From assembly GCA_905178155.1 (NCBI GenBank), contig CAJINV010000001.1:1601904-1665903 (forward strand): DNA of 64,000 nucleotides. The letters run 5' to 3'. Below, in pieces: positions 44,401-54,517 of the stretch; positions within the stretch are counted from its first letter, which is position 1; each line of letters starts with the position of its first letter. The notes under the pieces are model-generated. The model was not told where the DNA came from and did no database searches. It saw only the letters and a list, made by a program, of their open reading frames with translations. The stretch is from Amoebophrya sp. A120. Taxonomy: Eukaryota > Sar > Dinophyceae > Syndiniales > Amoebophryaceae. Made by a program: the position numbers and the translations under genes.

Positions 44401-45391
44401 TCCACCGAGTGCATATCCTGTGCAAAAGTATCGCACTCGTAGTAATCGCAGTCATGCATTACAAATCTCCATCCCACGGTTAAACAGCATGACAAATTCC
44501 ATTTTTCATGCTGAGCCAATTTGTAATGCAATTACTACTAGTACGATACTTTTGCAGAGCATAGTGCAGGATTCTTCGTAATTTTGCCGGGTACTTGCGG
44601 CTCGTGCCGGCTTTCCGCAGCTGGATGAACGTCGTGTTAGAAACCACATGGGCGTTGGTCACGATCCGGTTTCCAGTGATGAAGAACCCGCTGCCGCTGC
44701 CCTGGCCCTGCTTGGGCGCCGACCACGGGTTGTCATAGTCGTAACTTGCGGCGGTGTTGTAGATCTTCACCAGGGATTTTGCAATTTTCCCGAACACCGA
44801 CTGCTTCTCGGCGGTTTTGGTGGCCAGCTCCGTGGTCTCCCCCAGTGTGGTAAGCAGGGAACCCAGGGACTTCAGCGTCTTGGTTACATCGTCGGAAGTA
44901 GAACTTCCCGGCGTACTAGCCGGAAGAAGTGCACTGCTACTTGCGTTATTGCCGCCAAGCGCAGTCGCCAACAGCTTTGAAACCATTTCAGCCGCGGCTG
45001 CACCTCCTCCGGCGTTCAATAAAGTAGAATCCAGTTGTTGTGCAGGAGGGGATGAAGACAACTCGGGCTTGTTTATCATTCCCGCCGTAGGATTTGTTGT
45101 AGTAGCATTAGCTGTGGTTGTGCCTCCAAGTTGTACCTTCTTGGACGAAGTAGACAAGTCTACTGCAGCCGCTGCTGTGCTGGGCAATGCCAAGCCAGCG
45201 TGTCTTGCGTCGTCAGATATGCGCCTGGCCTTGAGGACCGACGCTTTGTCGGTTGCGCCGCCGCCGTCCTGCGGCCGCTTATTCATCTGACTGTTGGAGC
45301 GCGGTCGTGCCATCTGATCGACGGCGTTCTCCTCGGGCGAATCCTCGGCGGCGGGAGGGGGTGCGGAGAAGTCTTCTTCGGCTCCTTCCAT
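41486..45391 (-). CDS. Deg9-like serine protease of the HtrA family
   Basis: HtrA/Deg proteases combine a chymotrypsin-fold domain with PDZ domains. Exons 44564-45391, 44036-44408, 43684-43813, 43414-43521, 42720-43162, 42418-42482 and 41486-42262 sum to 2,724 nt, 907 residues, all phases consistent. Catalytic residues are His (RIVTNAHVV, about 247), Asp (SVDLAILELD, about 279) and Ser (VGGNSGGPV, about 433). The first PDZ follows (SKIGEYSPLFGVLEPKDVLL). The rest matches the plant Deg9/Deg10 layout: an LRKGERT stretch, a P-x-x-x-x-x-G-G-V-V-F-Q-P segment, and a second PDZ (VLQADLTAGYAHRNLIVERI, then NGLTIHTLEDV). An acidic Ser/Gln linker is inserted in PDZ2. The first about 200 residues are low complexity. 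Plant Deg9 is nucleolar; no clear organelle targeting is visible here. Introns 1, 3, 4 and 6 are introners (A, A, D, A); introns 2 and 5 have GT donors. ATG at 45389-45391. Confidence 0.93.
42268..42417. mobile_element. Introner, family A, in the Deg protease gene
   Basis: Starts TATCCTGTGCAAAAGTATCG and ends CTTTTGCAATGCATA, between perfect CTCTA duplications. Removal joins RYAVE to HLYDVRPR. Confidence 0.92.
43168..43413. mobile_element. Introner, family D, in the Deg protease gene
   Basis: Starts TATGGGGTTCTCAAACGTTA and ends with its inverted arm, ...TTTGAGAACGCCATA. Perfect ACCAA duplications. Removal gives DRNLV-TPDVGINV in frame. Confidence 0.92.
43527..43683. mobile_element. Introner, family A, in the Deg protease gene
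   Basis: Starts TATGCACTGGAAAAGTATCG and ends GCTTTTGCAGTTCATA, flanked by ACTTC / ACCTC (4 of 5). Removal joins ...GDNEE to VVGVVFQG. Confidence 0.9.
44414..44563. mobile_element. Introner, family A, in the Deg protease gene
   Basis: Starts TATCCTGTGCAAAAGTATCG and ends CTTTTGCAGAGCATA, between perfect GTGCA duplications. It splits the protease domain between the His and Asp segments: LRRILH-SVDLAIL. Confidence 0.93.
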
Positions 45392-46852
45392 AGTTTTAGT
45401 TTCGCTGTACTTCTTCTCCTCTTCAGTGTCGGTAACGTGCGGACTTAAAAACTTTTGTGGTTGTGCCGAAGATACTGATACGGAATAAACTACGAGAGTT
45501 AAACAGCTAGAATTCTACAAACAGACATTGATATGATTGACCCTTCGCATACCTTTTTCTGCTGTAGTAACCACTTTTTTTGTATTCGGGAGATCAATTT
45601 GTCTTTGTGTTCATCAGATCTAAAAAATGTATGGACGTCCTTCTTTTTGATTTTGGGATCACCGCCGTTCTTATCGGAGGCGGAGATTCGCTGTGAATGC
45701 GATGACATCTCCCGAAAATAAAGCGAGAGCCGTTATTGAAAAACGTGTACAAGTGATTGGAAAACAAACAAACAAGCCACAGACAGTCCGATTCCTGGTG
45801 ATGAGGGGAACAATTCCTTCTTCTATGAACTTCTTCGCACATGCGCGGGTCCAGGAGCAGGCACCACATAATATCGTTATCGACGGGACAAGAGAAGAGC
45901 AACTGTTGTTTCACACAGGTGCCCTCGCCACGCGCGTCGTGCACATCAAGTGGAAATACAGGAGAGTAAGAACTCATCTTGGGGAAAATAAACAGTTAAA
46001 AGGAACTACAAAACTCCAGCAGTCGCAGGACCTGGGTGGATCTTCGTATCATGAAAGAACCTAAGAAGTTGTAAAGTATGAAACAGACCACGATCATCCA
46101 ACATACCATTGTCGTGACGATCCGCCAGTATCTGTATCCAAAGAATAAAGGTCAAATGAAAGATCGCATTCGCAATCGGCAGCACAAATGCACACAGTTT
46201 ATCAACATCCCACTTCCGACGCATCGCACCGAACACAACAAGGAATTTCCAAACGCCCGCCGTATTTGGGGGGTACTTATTGTATGACGTCGCAATCGTG
46301 CGAGTGTCGTATACAAAATGTAAAATCTAAATTCGGTATCGGTATAGAAAATATGTGCGCACTGTCTATTATCATCGAGCGAAATTATAAAGAGCCGCAA
46401 CTTAGAAAGCCAGTGTCTTTTGATGACTGATTTTCCAAGAGCAAAGGCTCTGCTTCAAAAACAAGAAGTCAGGACCAACGGTTATCACAGTCAGCACGTG
46501 CACATTGCCCGATCTCGCGCATGAGAAGCAAGCCGTGTGCTCGTCGCAAAAACAGCATCGAAGCGCTGGCGGCGCTACAAAACTCCTGCTATGTCCAAAT
46601 TTTTATTTTGTACACTTTTGTTGCGCATAAAAAAAGTGAGCAGTTCTACCTGCTCATGCTGTTGCTGGGTCACGGTCATATATGCGGTGCGCGAAATATA
46701 CCCAGACAAAGCATGATCGGGTGAAAGAAAGTTCTCCGGTATTTGTTTTGTTTGATATGATCTGATACTCTCTGGCTCGTGACCAGGCGGACTGCTCTGG
46801 AGTCGGTCCACATGCGTTCTTCCGTCTCCAACTTTATTTTGCCTTCCATTTT
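45392..46852. other. Intergenic region with a possible extra 5' exon
   Basis: A short open frame (ATG 45706-45708; KKKDVHTFFRSDEHKDK) ends at a good donor (AAG|GTATGC) near 45552. About 38 nt on, an AG acceptor leads into sequence that is open in phase with the protease ATG. It could be an N-terminal extension of the protease, but the implied intron is very short. The rest, 45710-46852, shows no supported gene. Confidence 0.35.
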
Positions 46853-49800
46853 TTATCCCGGCACCCCATCTGCTTTTTTCGCCGCGTGCTGCGCTGCTAG
46901 TGCGTTTATCCTATGTTGCACGGAATGCCACTTGTTTTGCGTTGCGAGCGAGTAGGGGTGGCTCGGGCCGCACAGTATGGCAAACTGCGACTGCGCTTTC
47001 CGGTACAGAGTGAGGCACTCGGACAGTCGGGAAAGTCGCTCGCGGTTGTTTTTCCCCTTGTCCGCCGGCGAGCTTTGAGAACTACTATTGCCACTTTTCA
47101 GCGGATTCGCGCTCGACCCGCGGCTCGGAGAGCTGGCTCCGCCGGCAGACGGGGAGCTGCCGCCACTTTTAGTGCCCCCGGTCTCGGGCTGCGCCATCGA
47201 CTGGAGGTTGTCGGCGAGGGCTTCGAGATCGCCCGCCCAGATGAACGAGGGACGCCCAAACGTGCGCTCGTGATAGGAGATGCGATTGCGCTGGTGGAGC
47301 ATGGAGGCACCGAGGTCCTTTCTGGTCTCGGTGTAGTACTCGCCTAACAGTTGTTCGCACTGGAAGACGCACCAATGATTCTCGTGAAAGAAATCCAGGG
47401 TGGCATTGTATACCTTTAATCATTAAGAGTATTTGTAATATTATAGTGACGAGACCACGTCGTGGCGTTAGTTTGCTGGAAGTGGATATCCATATTTGTT
47501 GCAAAGAGGGAAACAACAAGCACGAGTATGACCAGGACGATAAAGAAAATCTTTCATCATCAACAAGATAAAAATACCAGTTCCATGTCCTGGATGTTTG
47601 TTTTGTCCAGTTGCTCAATCCTTTGTACGTATTTTATGGCGTTCTCAAACGTTACATTCTCAACTGTTACAACATGATTTTTTGTCATGCAAAATGACCA
47701 TGAGCCGCCAGACGATCGAGCTGCTTCGAATGACAAATTATCGGAGGGCTAAACAGCATCTAACTCTGGGCCAAATTTGTGATGCACGACTCGCAAGCTT
47801 GCCCCTTTCCCTATTGCTGTTTTTTGACAAATTCGTGTAACAGTTGAGAACGTAACATTTGAGAACTCCATATATTCCGGCTCCAGAGACAAGCACTGCT
47901 CGGCCGCAAAGTCCGTGCAGGGTTCCCCGCAGACGTCGCAGGCGGTCAGCCGCTCGCTCGGCCGTATCTTGGCCTTCTTGGAAGCCGGAGACAAGCTTTT
48001 TGGCTCGTCGTTCATATCGTTGGTCTCTGCCTCGCGAAGTAGACCACCTCCTCTACCTGGCGACGCGCTTTTCCTTCCATTTGAAGCGTCCTTCTCCCTC
48101 ACGCCACTGCTCCGGCGATTGGAGGACCCACTTGTTCCTCCCGGTGATTTGTCCGTGCGGCTGATTTTCACGGGCGATTTCTGGCCGCTCTTGCTGCGCG
48201 CGGTGGGGGACGCGGCGCTCGGGTTTTGCCGTTTGCCGGCCGGTATCAAATGCAAAAATGCCTGGGTCTGGAGTGTTGCCGGGTTTGTCATGCATATTTT
48301 GCATGACCCAGGATGTCTGTAATGTATGACCTAGCATCACAGATTTTTAGAGGGCTTCCTGGTGCCTATTCCGCATGACCAAGGCCCTCCCCGCGTAGCA
48401 CAAACTAGACTCCTCCTGCTGATCATGCAATACAGATTTTTTTTGAGTCCAAAGCTCGCATCACAAGCTCCAACCTTCCAGACCCAGATATTTTTGCATT
48501 TGATAGCCGGGTCCGACCCCACGATTCGGCCGTGGAGGAGCGCGGAGCTGTATGAAGGTGCACAAGTACTACCCCTCCCCCTCATTTGTGTTGCATGAGC
48601 TGCAATAGAAACACCAGTGCACATGGAGCCTGCGCATGACAAGTTCATGCGCGTAGCTAGTGTAGTACTTTGTAGGCTTCCAGAATCTGTCATGGTGGAA
48701 ACGGTGCGACAAGGCAGCGCTTGGATATGGGATTTTGCATCACAAATAAGGGGGACGGGGAGGGGGAGCTGTGCACTCTCATAAGCTGCTGCTGGCCGAC
48801 GAGGAGGAGGACGAGGAGGACGCGGACCGCGTCGACTCAGAGCACACGTCCTGGTAGAGCAGCTGCTGGCTCTGCCGGCCAAACCCGGTGAAGTTGGTGC
48901 TCTCCCCGACGGCCGTTTTCACCCGCGGAACATTCCACGTGAACAGCTTGTGGTCCTTCTCCTTCTCCTGTAAATTTACGTTCTTGCACTTCGGACTACT
49001 GCTGGACGACGTGGCTTGGAACCGCATTTCCTCCTCGTTCTTCGTGTACTGCTTGCGAATCTGCTCCGTCTCGGACGGGTTGTAGTTCTCCTTGTAGTAG
49101 TGCGCCCCCGCGCGGCACCGCAGGCACCGGTAGCCGCGGCTAACGTCCACTTTCAGGTTGCACCGCGTGCAACCGCAGGTGAACTTCCAGTTCTCGAGCT
49201 TTTCGCGCCGGACGTCTGTGCTCTTCAATAGGTCTTCGTCCTGAAGAGAGGAAGTAGTTGTGGGGCTTTTTCTACTAGGAAGAAGTCATGGATTCGTAAG
49301 GCTAGAAGCATCATCAAAATCAAGTTTCGATGCGAGCGCTGCGATGCGCAGCGCTGGCTCCGCCCTGTATACCTGAAGATAGCTGATGGTGAGTTCGGAG
49401 CCCGCTTCCAAGGCCACCCGGGCCCGCAGCACGAAGGAGTCGTCATCCCCATACGTCCAACAGCAGGACGGGTCGCAGGAGTGCGCACACATGCTGATCC
49501 GGTTGTACAGAACGAGTCCGTCCTCCGTGTGGTGCCCGAAACTGTTGTACCGCCAGGCGTTGTATCCTGTGCAAAAGTATCGTATTCGTAGTAATCGGAG
49601 TCATGCATTACAAATCTCCATCCCAAGGCAAATCGGCATGACAAATTGCGTTTCTCATGCTCAGCTAATTTGTCATGCGATTTATACTAGTACGGTACTT
49701 TTGCAATGCATACGTTGATCAGCGTTTGCAAGAGCGTTTTGGTGAACTTCTTGCCGGAGGGAAACACGGCCGACGTGTCGGCAGGCATCACGCTCTTGAC

Positions 49801-50992
49801 CGCGACAAAATTCTGGGGAAACCCGAGCTTGTTGAAAATCCGGTGCACGTCCGCGCCCACGACCTCTTTCTCCTCATCCGGAACGAATTTGTCTTGGACG
49901 ACCTGCATAGCATTTGTGTATGAGTCCAACAAGCAGCACATGCCGATGCCGAACCGATCACGATGGATATTTATACATGAATTGCAGTAGAACTAGCATG
50001 CTGACAGACGGTGTTGCGGTTCTTGCAGCAGCATTAGCATTACGCATCACGTCCACGCTCTCGCCCTCGCCCACAAGTTATTTCCCTTCTGCCTTACCTG
50101 CAAGTCCGATGAGCCGAGCTCTAGCAGGCTGAGCAATGCTGCGTAGGCGAAGGTCCAGGTGCCGAGCTCAAACTGTTCTTCCTCGTGTAAGGACTTCAAG
50201 GCGTCCCACAAACCTTGGTGCCTGCTTTCGATCGCGACCAGCGTCGCCGCCTCGCAAAAAATGACTTCCCCCGAGCGGAGCGCGTAGCGGGTGAAGAGAC
50301 AGCGACCTTGTTGTATATGGTTCGATTTGAAGTCGGCGGTGAAATAGTTAGAGTTGGCGCTTGTTACACACCTCGCAAACAAGCAACATTCGAGAATCAT
50401 GGAGGCGCTGTTAGTCTCAATGCTGCAAGTAGGACATCTTGATCTTCAATGCCACACGAGTGACGGAAAAACTAGGACAAGAAGGGCAATAAACCTTTGT
50501 TTGGTAGGTCTTGGACAAAGGCCGCGTCCTCTATTTGGTGCCTGGGATAGGGTCGTGCGTCCTCGATCTTGGAAACGTCGGAAAGCGCGATAACGCGGTC
50601 TACCGTGTCCCCATCGTCCCAATCCACCACGACTTCCCCGCCTTTCAGCTCCCGAATCACCGCTGGGTAGTAGGTATGCATTGCAAAAGTTTCGTACTTA
50701 GTACAAATCACACCACAAATTTGCGCAAGAAGAGGAAACGTAGAATTTAAAATGCGTGTACAGCTCGGGAATAAAGACAATTTCGTATTTCACTTGTCAT
50801 GCATGATTGCAAATGCCATCTCCTGTACGAGTGCGACGCTTATTGCATTTCATAGTAGGAGCCGTTTTGGGTCCACTTCGCATGCACCCGGTCCCCCACG
50901 ACGAGACTTTTCCGGGAAGACGTGGAGTTGCGGGCTGAGGTGTGGTTGTTCTGAGGCGCCGCGGGCGGCGGGGGTGAGAATGCAGAGGCCAT
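46853..50992 (-). CDS. Tudor-SET protein lysine methyltransferase, SMYD-like
   Basis: Ten exons: 50855-50992, 50495-50669, 50098-50306, 49713-49902, 49373-49557, 48784-49240, 48506-48545, 47873-48238, 47578-47629 and 46853-47413. They sum to 2,373 nt, 790 residues, all phases consistent. ATG at 50990-50992. Residues about 30-90 form a Tudor/agenet-like barrel (VGDRVHAKWTQNGSYYPAVI, then VVDWDDGDTVDRVIALSDV). The split SET domain follows: RCLFTRYALRSGEVIFCEAA, the NRISMCAHSCDPSC core (the N-x-x-x-x-x-x-H-S-C motif that binds S-adenosylmethionine), GSELTISYLQ, and post-SET CGCTRC. A Ser/Lys-rich linker holds a CDVCGEPC cluster that may be a degenerate zinc site. The C-terminus has SMYD-type helices ending GPSHPYSLATQNKW. 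SMYD enzymes methylate histones and other proteins. Five introns are introners (A, A, E, B, D). Confidence 0.87.
47635..47872. mobile_element. Introner, family D, in the SET gene
   Basis: Starts TATGGCGTTCTCAAACGTTA and ends ...CATTTGAGAACTCCATA; flanks TATTT / TATTC. Removal joins ...SLEPE to YVQRIEQLDK in frame. Confidence 0.9.
48244..48505. mobile_element. Introner, family B, in the SET gene
   Basis: Starts TATCAAATGCAAAAATGCCT and ends ...ATTTTTGCATTTGATA, between perfect GCCGG duplications. With the next element it isolates a 40-nt exon. Confidence 0.92.
48551..48783. mobile_element. Introner, family E, in the SET gene
   Basis: Starts TATGAAGGTGCACAAGTACT and ends ...GAGCTGTGCACTCTCATA, between perfect AGCTG duplications. 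Confidence 0.9.
49563..49712. mobile_element. Introner, family A, in the SET gene
   Basis: Starts TATCCTGTGCAAAAGTATCG and ends CTTTTGCAATGCATA, between perfect CGTTG duplications. It splits the SET domain just before AWRYNSFGHH. Confidence 0.92.
50675..50854. mobile_element. Introner, family A, in the SET gene
   Basis: Starts TATGCATTGCAAAAGTTTCG and ends GCTTATTGCATTTCATA, between perfect GTAGG duplications. It splits the Tudor-like domain: TQNGSY-YPAVIREL. Confidence 0.9.
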
Positions 50993-52301
50993 TATGGACG
51001 AACTGCACGTGCTGGGTCTCGATTGTGTGGTGGTGGTGCGCTCTCGCTCTGTTGTCGGTCGGCGACGGAGGTTGTGCAGCAGTTGTTTACTTATCGCCCC
51101 CTTTGTTCTTTCTGTCAGGCAACGGTGACGTGTCGCAATTGAACCTCGTCTCACCGAACGGAAGCATCCATTGCAGAAGTTTGAAAAAATCAGTAGCTGC
51201 ACGGGTGCGATTTCTGCACTGACGCAAGGTGGGTGCTGAGAGCGCTTATGCTAGTCGTGGCGGTCGAAACGGGCAACGCGCTGGAAGGGAAAGAGCGCAG
51301 AGGCACTAGGGCATCGACATCGTCCCGCGAGCCGCTCCCGATGTTGTTGCTTCTAGCGGCACTGACTTGGCTTCCAAAAATTTGCGATCATTTGATTTTC
51401 CAAAAATATGGTACATGTACAGGCGGGAATGGCAAAAGAATGCAAAACATATATGCACTCAAACGACCACACGCGACAACACGTCCGCGTCGCTCGTGCA
51501 CAAGCTGGCTAGTACTACTGTTCCGCATCATCTGTAGCACGAAGAAACACGGAAAAAGAAGATCTAGACAACCAAAGCTACAGGTCAACACAACACACAA
51601 CCACTGCACGCCCCCAACCAAAAAATGAAAGACACTCGCCGCTCTCTGGTACTATGTCTATGGGTGTATCGCGCGACGCAGTTACACTTACAACCTCTTT
51701 CGATGATGTCATATGCTATCAAACATTGTAGTTGCAGCGACCATCACAAAAAATAACGTGTGACGCGGGTCGTAGAGCTGCAGCTGCACGCTCCACGAAC
51801 CAAATGAACAGAAATTCGCATGACCGATTATACTCGCAGCTTGTACTATGGGAAATACAAATAAGACGAACTCGCCTCAAATTATGGTCCTCAAAGATGA
51901 AGGAAATTGAAATTATTTCCACCACTCAAGTTGTATCTCTCAAGACACTGCGACAAACGCCATGCGTGAAATGATGATGATGTTGGCAGTGTGCCCTTTG
52001 GCGGACTGCTGCGTGCTACTCCCTCCTCCAGCCCGAGGGGAGCTGAACGCCGATCTTCCATGAAAGAATGGCGCGGAAAATAAAGTCGTGCGGGAGCTGA
52101 TGCTGTTTGATGCTTGTGTTGACATAATTAAGCCTGCAGCGCTGACTGCCCAGAAGTCTAATCGGTCGCCTTTCGGAAGAATTATCAGATGATCGTCTCC
52201 GCGAGATGGAATTATTCGCGGACCGAAATTTCTGTGCGTTGTCTACTTTTGTATATTCAATTGATGAACTACGTACATGATCCCGCGATCGGTATTCGCA
52301 G
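50993..52301. other. Intergenic region
   Basis: About 1.3 kb without a supported gene. The frame upstream of the SET-gene ATG stays open for about 70 codons but lacks domain character. No element recognised. Confidence 0.45.
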
Positions 52302-53796
52302 CTAGCAGAGGATGGTCGTAATATTTTTCGCCATTTCGATTTCGAGGGTGACGAAGGGGTGCACCTTGAGTCGCTCCGCCGTGATGAAGTTCCCCTTGCC
52401 GAAGCGCTTGCCGACGCCGCCAGCGATCCCCGTCCGCGTGGTTGTATTGTATACTCCATCTAGCTGTTGCTTGCTGACCAGTAGACCCTGGAAGTGCAGC
52501 TCTGCTTGGCCGGTAGCCAGAGCTATGGTTGCTTGGGCCCGCACACACTTGTTTCTTTCATCCGAAACAAGGTAGACACCGACGTGACCGGCGTTGTATC
52601 CACTTGTGTTGATGGGGTACACCTCCACATGCCACGCGAATTCGGAGACAGAAAACGACGGGGAGGAGATGAAGTCCGACGAACTTTTTGCCTTCCGAAA
52701 CAACTTCGCCACATCAATAACCCATGCGAACTTTGCGTTGGCAATGCCAGTGATTGCCTTGTTGAAATCCCTAACGAGGTTACTCATTCCGGAATTGAGG
52801 CCTGCAAGAATGTGGGTCTTGAACCCCTGCAGCGATTTATCCATAATGTTATGGGTATCATTCATACACTCGTCGATCGCCTCCTGCTTCTGCGAGATTT
52901 TCCGCAACTCCAGAAGTACGGGATTCGCGTCCTGAAACTTTCTTTCCAAAATTTGGACATGAAGCTCCGCTTTCGATCGCCGATGCTGCTCCAGTTCCTT
53001 AGGCCGCATCTTGTCCCCACAAATCGAACACTCGGCAAACAACTTTGCACAGACAGACTCATGCGCACTTCTGTCTTTGCGTTGCATCCGCTCGCCACAG
53101 CCTCGCGGGCAGTCGATCTCTTGATACGCGCACTCTCCCAAGTGCTTGGCCAGCAAGTCTCCGTAAGATCCAGACCACAGACAAGCCGCTGAGCATGTGT
53201 CTGGGCGATAGGGGTTTGACAAAGATGAAACCGAATCGCCACCTGCACCTCCACAGGGAACGCAGGATAAAGTCACATCGGATTCATCACAGAGAGCCCT
53301 TGAAGAAGAACCAGAGACTGCGAATGGTTTTGCGATTTTGGCCCTCTTCGAAAGCGGCTCTCCGGCCCCGCCCCCTGCACTGCCTTCAGCGTCCCCTGAA
53401 TCTGGTTGCCTTCTCGAATTGGGACAAATCACCTGGAAGAAGTTGACGTTGCAATGGAAATTCGAAATAAGCTCTTCGCCTATAATACTGAAATGAAAAG
53501 CGGCTCAGCGTCACTATTTTCTATACCTGCACCGCGTTAACCTGCCGGAGAACAAACGGATTCGATTGCTGCAGCGGTGTAGGTCTTTTGTCGCCCCCGA
53601 AGGGCATGCGGCAGGTCGGACATGCGAGCTGATCTTCCACGCACGTCTTGCAAAAGATGTGACTGCAATCCGGAGTCTGCACAGGATTGTCCCAGAGACT
53701 GTAGCACACCGCGCATTTGAATTCATCAGCCTTGCGCCGCTCATCAGGGTCCGCAACAAGATCTTCGAACATATACCCACTGTGTAAATTCGACAT
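52302..53796 (-). CDS. RING / TRAF zinc finger / MATH protein (TRAF-like E3 ligase)
   Basis: Exons 53527-53796 and 52302-53432 give 466 residues; ATG at 53794-53796. The intron (53433-53526) is GT-AG. Domain order: a RING finger at residues 28-62 (CAVC...CSHIFCKTC...CPTC), which usually recruits an E2 ubiquitin-conjugating enzyme; a Ser/Gly-rich linker; TRAF-type zinc fingers (HLGECAYQEIDCPRGCGERM, then HESVCAKLFAECSICGDKM); a coiled coil (HRRSKAELHVQILERKFQDA and on); and a C-terminal MATH/TRAF-C beta sandwich (VSEFAWHVEVYPINTSGYNA, GVYLVSDERNKC, ending KGNFITAERLKVHPFVTLEI). This is the arrangement of animal TRAF proteins and related protist proteins, so a ubiquitin-ligase scaffold role is likely. 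The partner is unknown. It is one of the few genes here without an introner. Confidence 0.93.
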
Positions 53797-54517
53797 CTTT
53801 TTGTTTTGATTTTCAGAGAATCGATTTCACTTCGGAATAACGCTTGCGGAGATGACGAGAAACGCTCGTGACAACGACGTACAGATCATACAATCTACAG
53901 ACCACGAGCACGTACCGATAAATAAAATCTAAGTAAGCTTTACACAACGCAGTTCAAGAATCTAGTTTAGGTGACATAAACAGTACTAGCACCAGTACCC
54001 AGTTTCTATATGACGAAATATGCCAGGTTAAAAATGAATATAGCTAGTCCAAGTCCTTGCGTGTTCTTCCCCTTTTTCGCTGTTCGAATGTACATGTAGA
54101 TATAAACTCCGTGCGTGCCGCATGATTTTTTTTTTCTGTGAGCACACGACTCGTTCGGAGTCGGACTTAAGCTGCCAAAACTAGCAGGAAGACATACTAC
54201 AACCACAGGCTGTCCGAAGGAAAACGAGCACTCCGCATCGTGAGATAATTGCCGAACGAGAAGATCACCAGTTCTGAGCGCCGCTCTGTTTCTTGAGTGA
54301 TGGATCATACTTAATCGAGATCGAGATAGTTAGGACCGTTCTCCTGTGCGTGAAGGGTGCTGCAACTTATGCTGCGTCTTTGCGTTACATGTGTGCTGAA
54401 TGGCACGACACGTAGTGTAGCCACAAGAGCTATGAAGCAATGCCCGTGGTCACCAGAAGTCTGCAGGTGCAATAATGGCTCCAATACAGTAATTCACAGC
54501 TACTTTTGCTTTCCCGA
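53797..54517. other. Intergenic region
   Basis: About 720 bp between the TRAF-like gene start and the glycosyltransferase stop. No domain, repeat or RNA gene recognised; open frames are short. Confidence 0.45.

Noticed and set aside
45499-45708. Separate small gene or 5' exon upstream of the Deg protease
   Set aside because: It has a plausible donor and phase but needs an intron of about 38 nt; kept only as a possibility in the spacer note.
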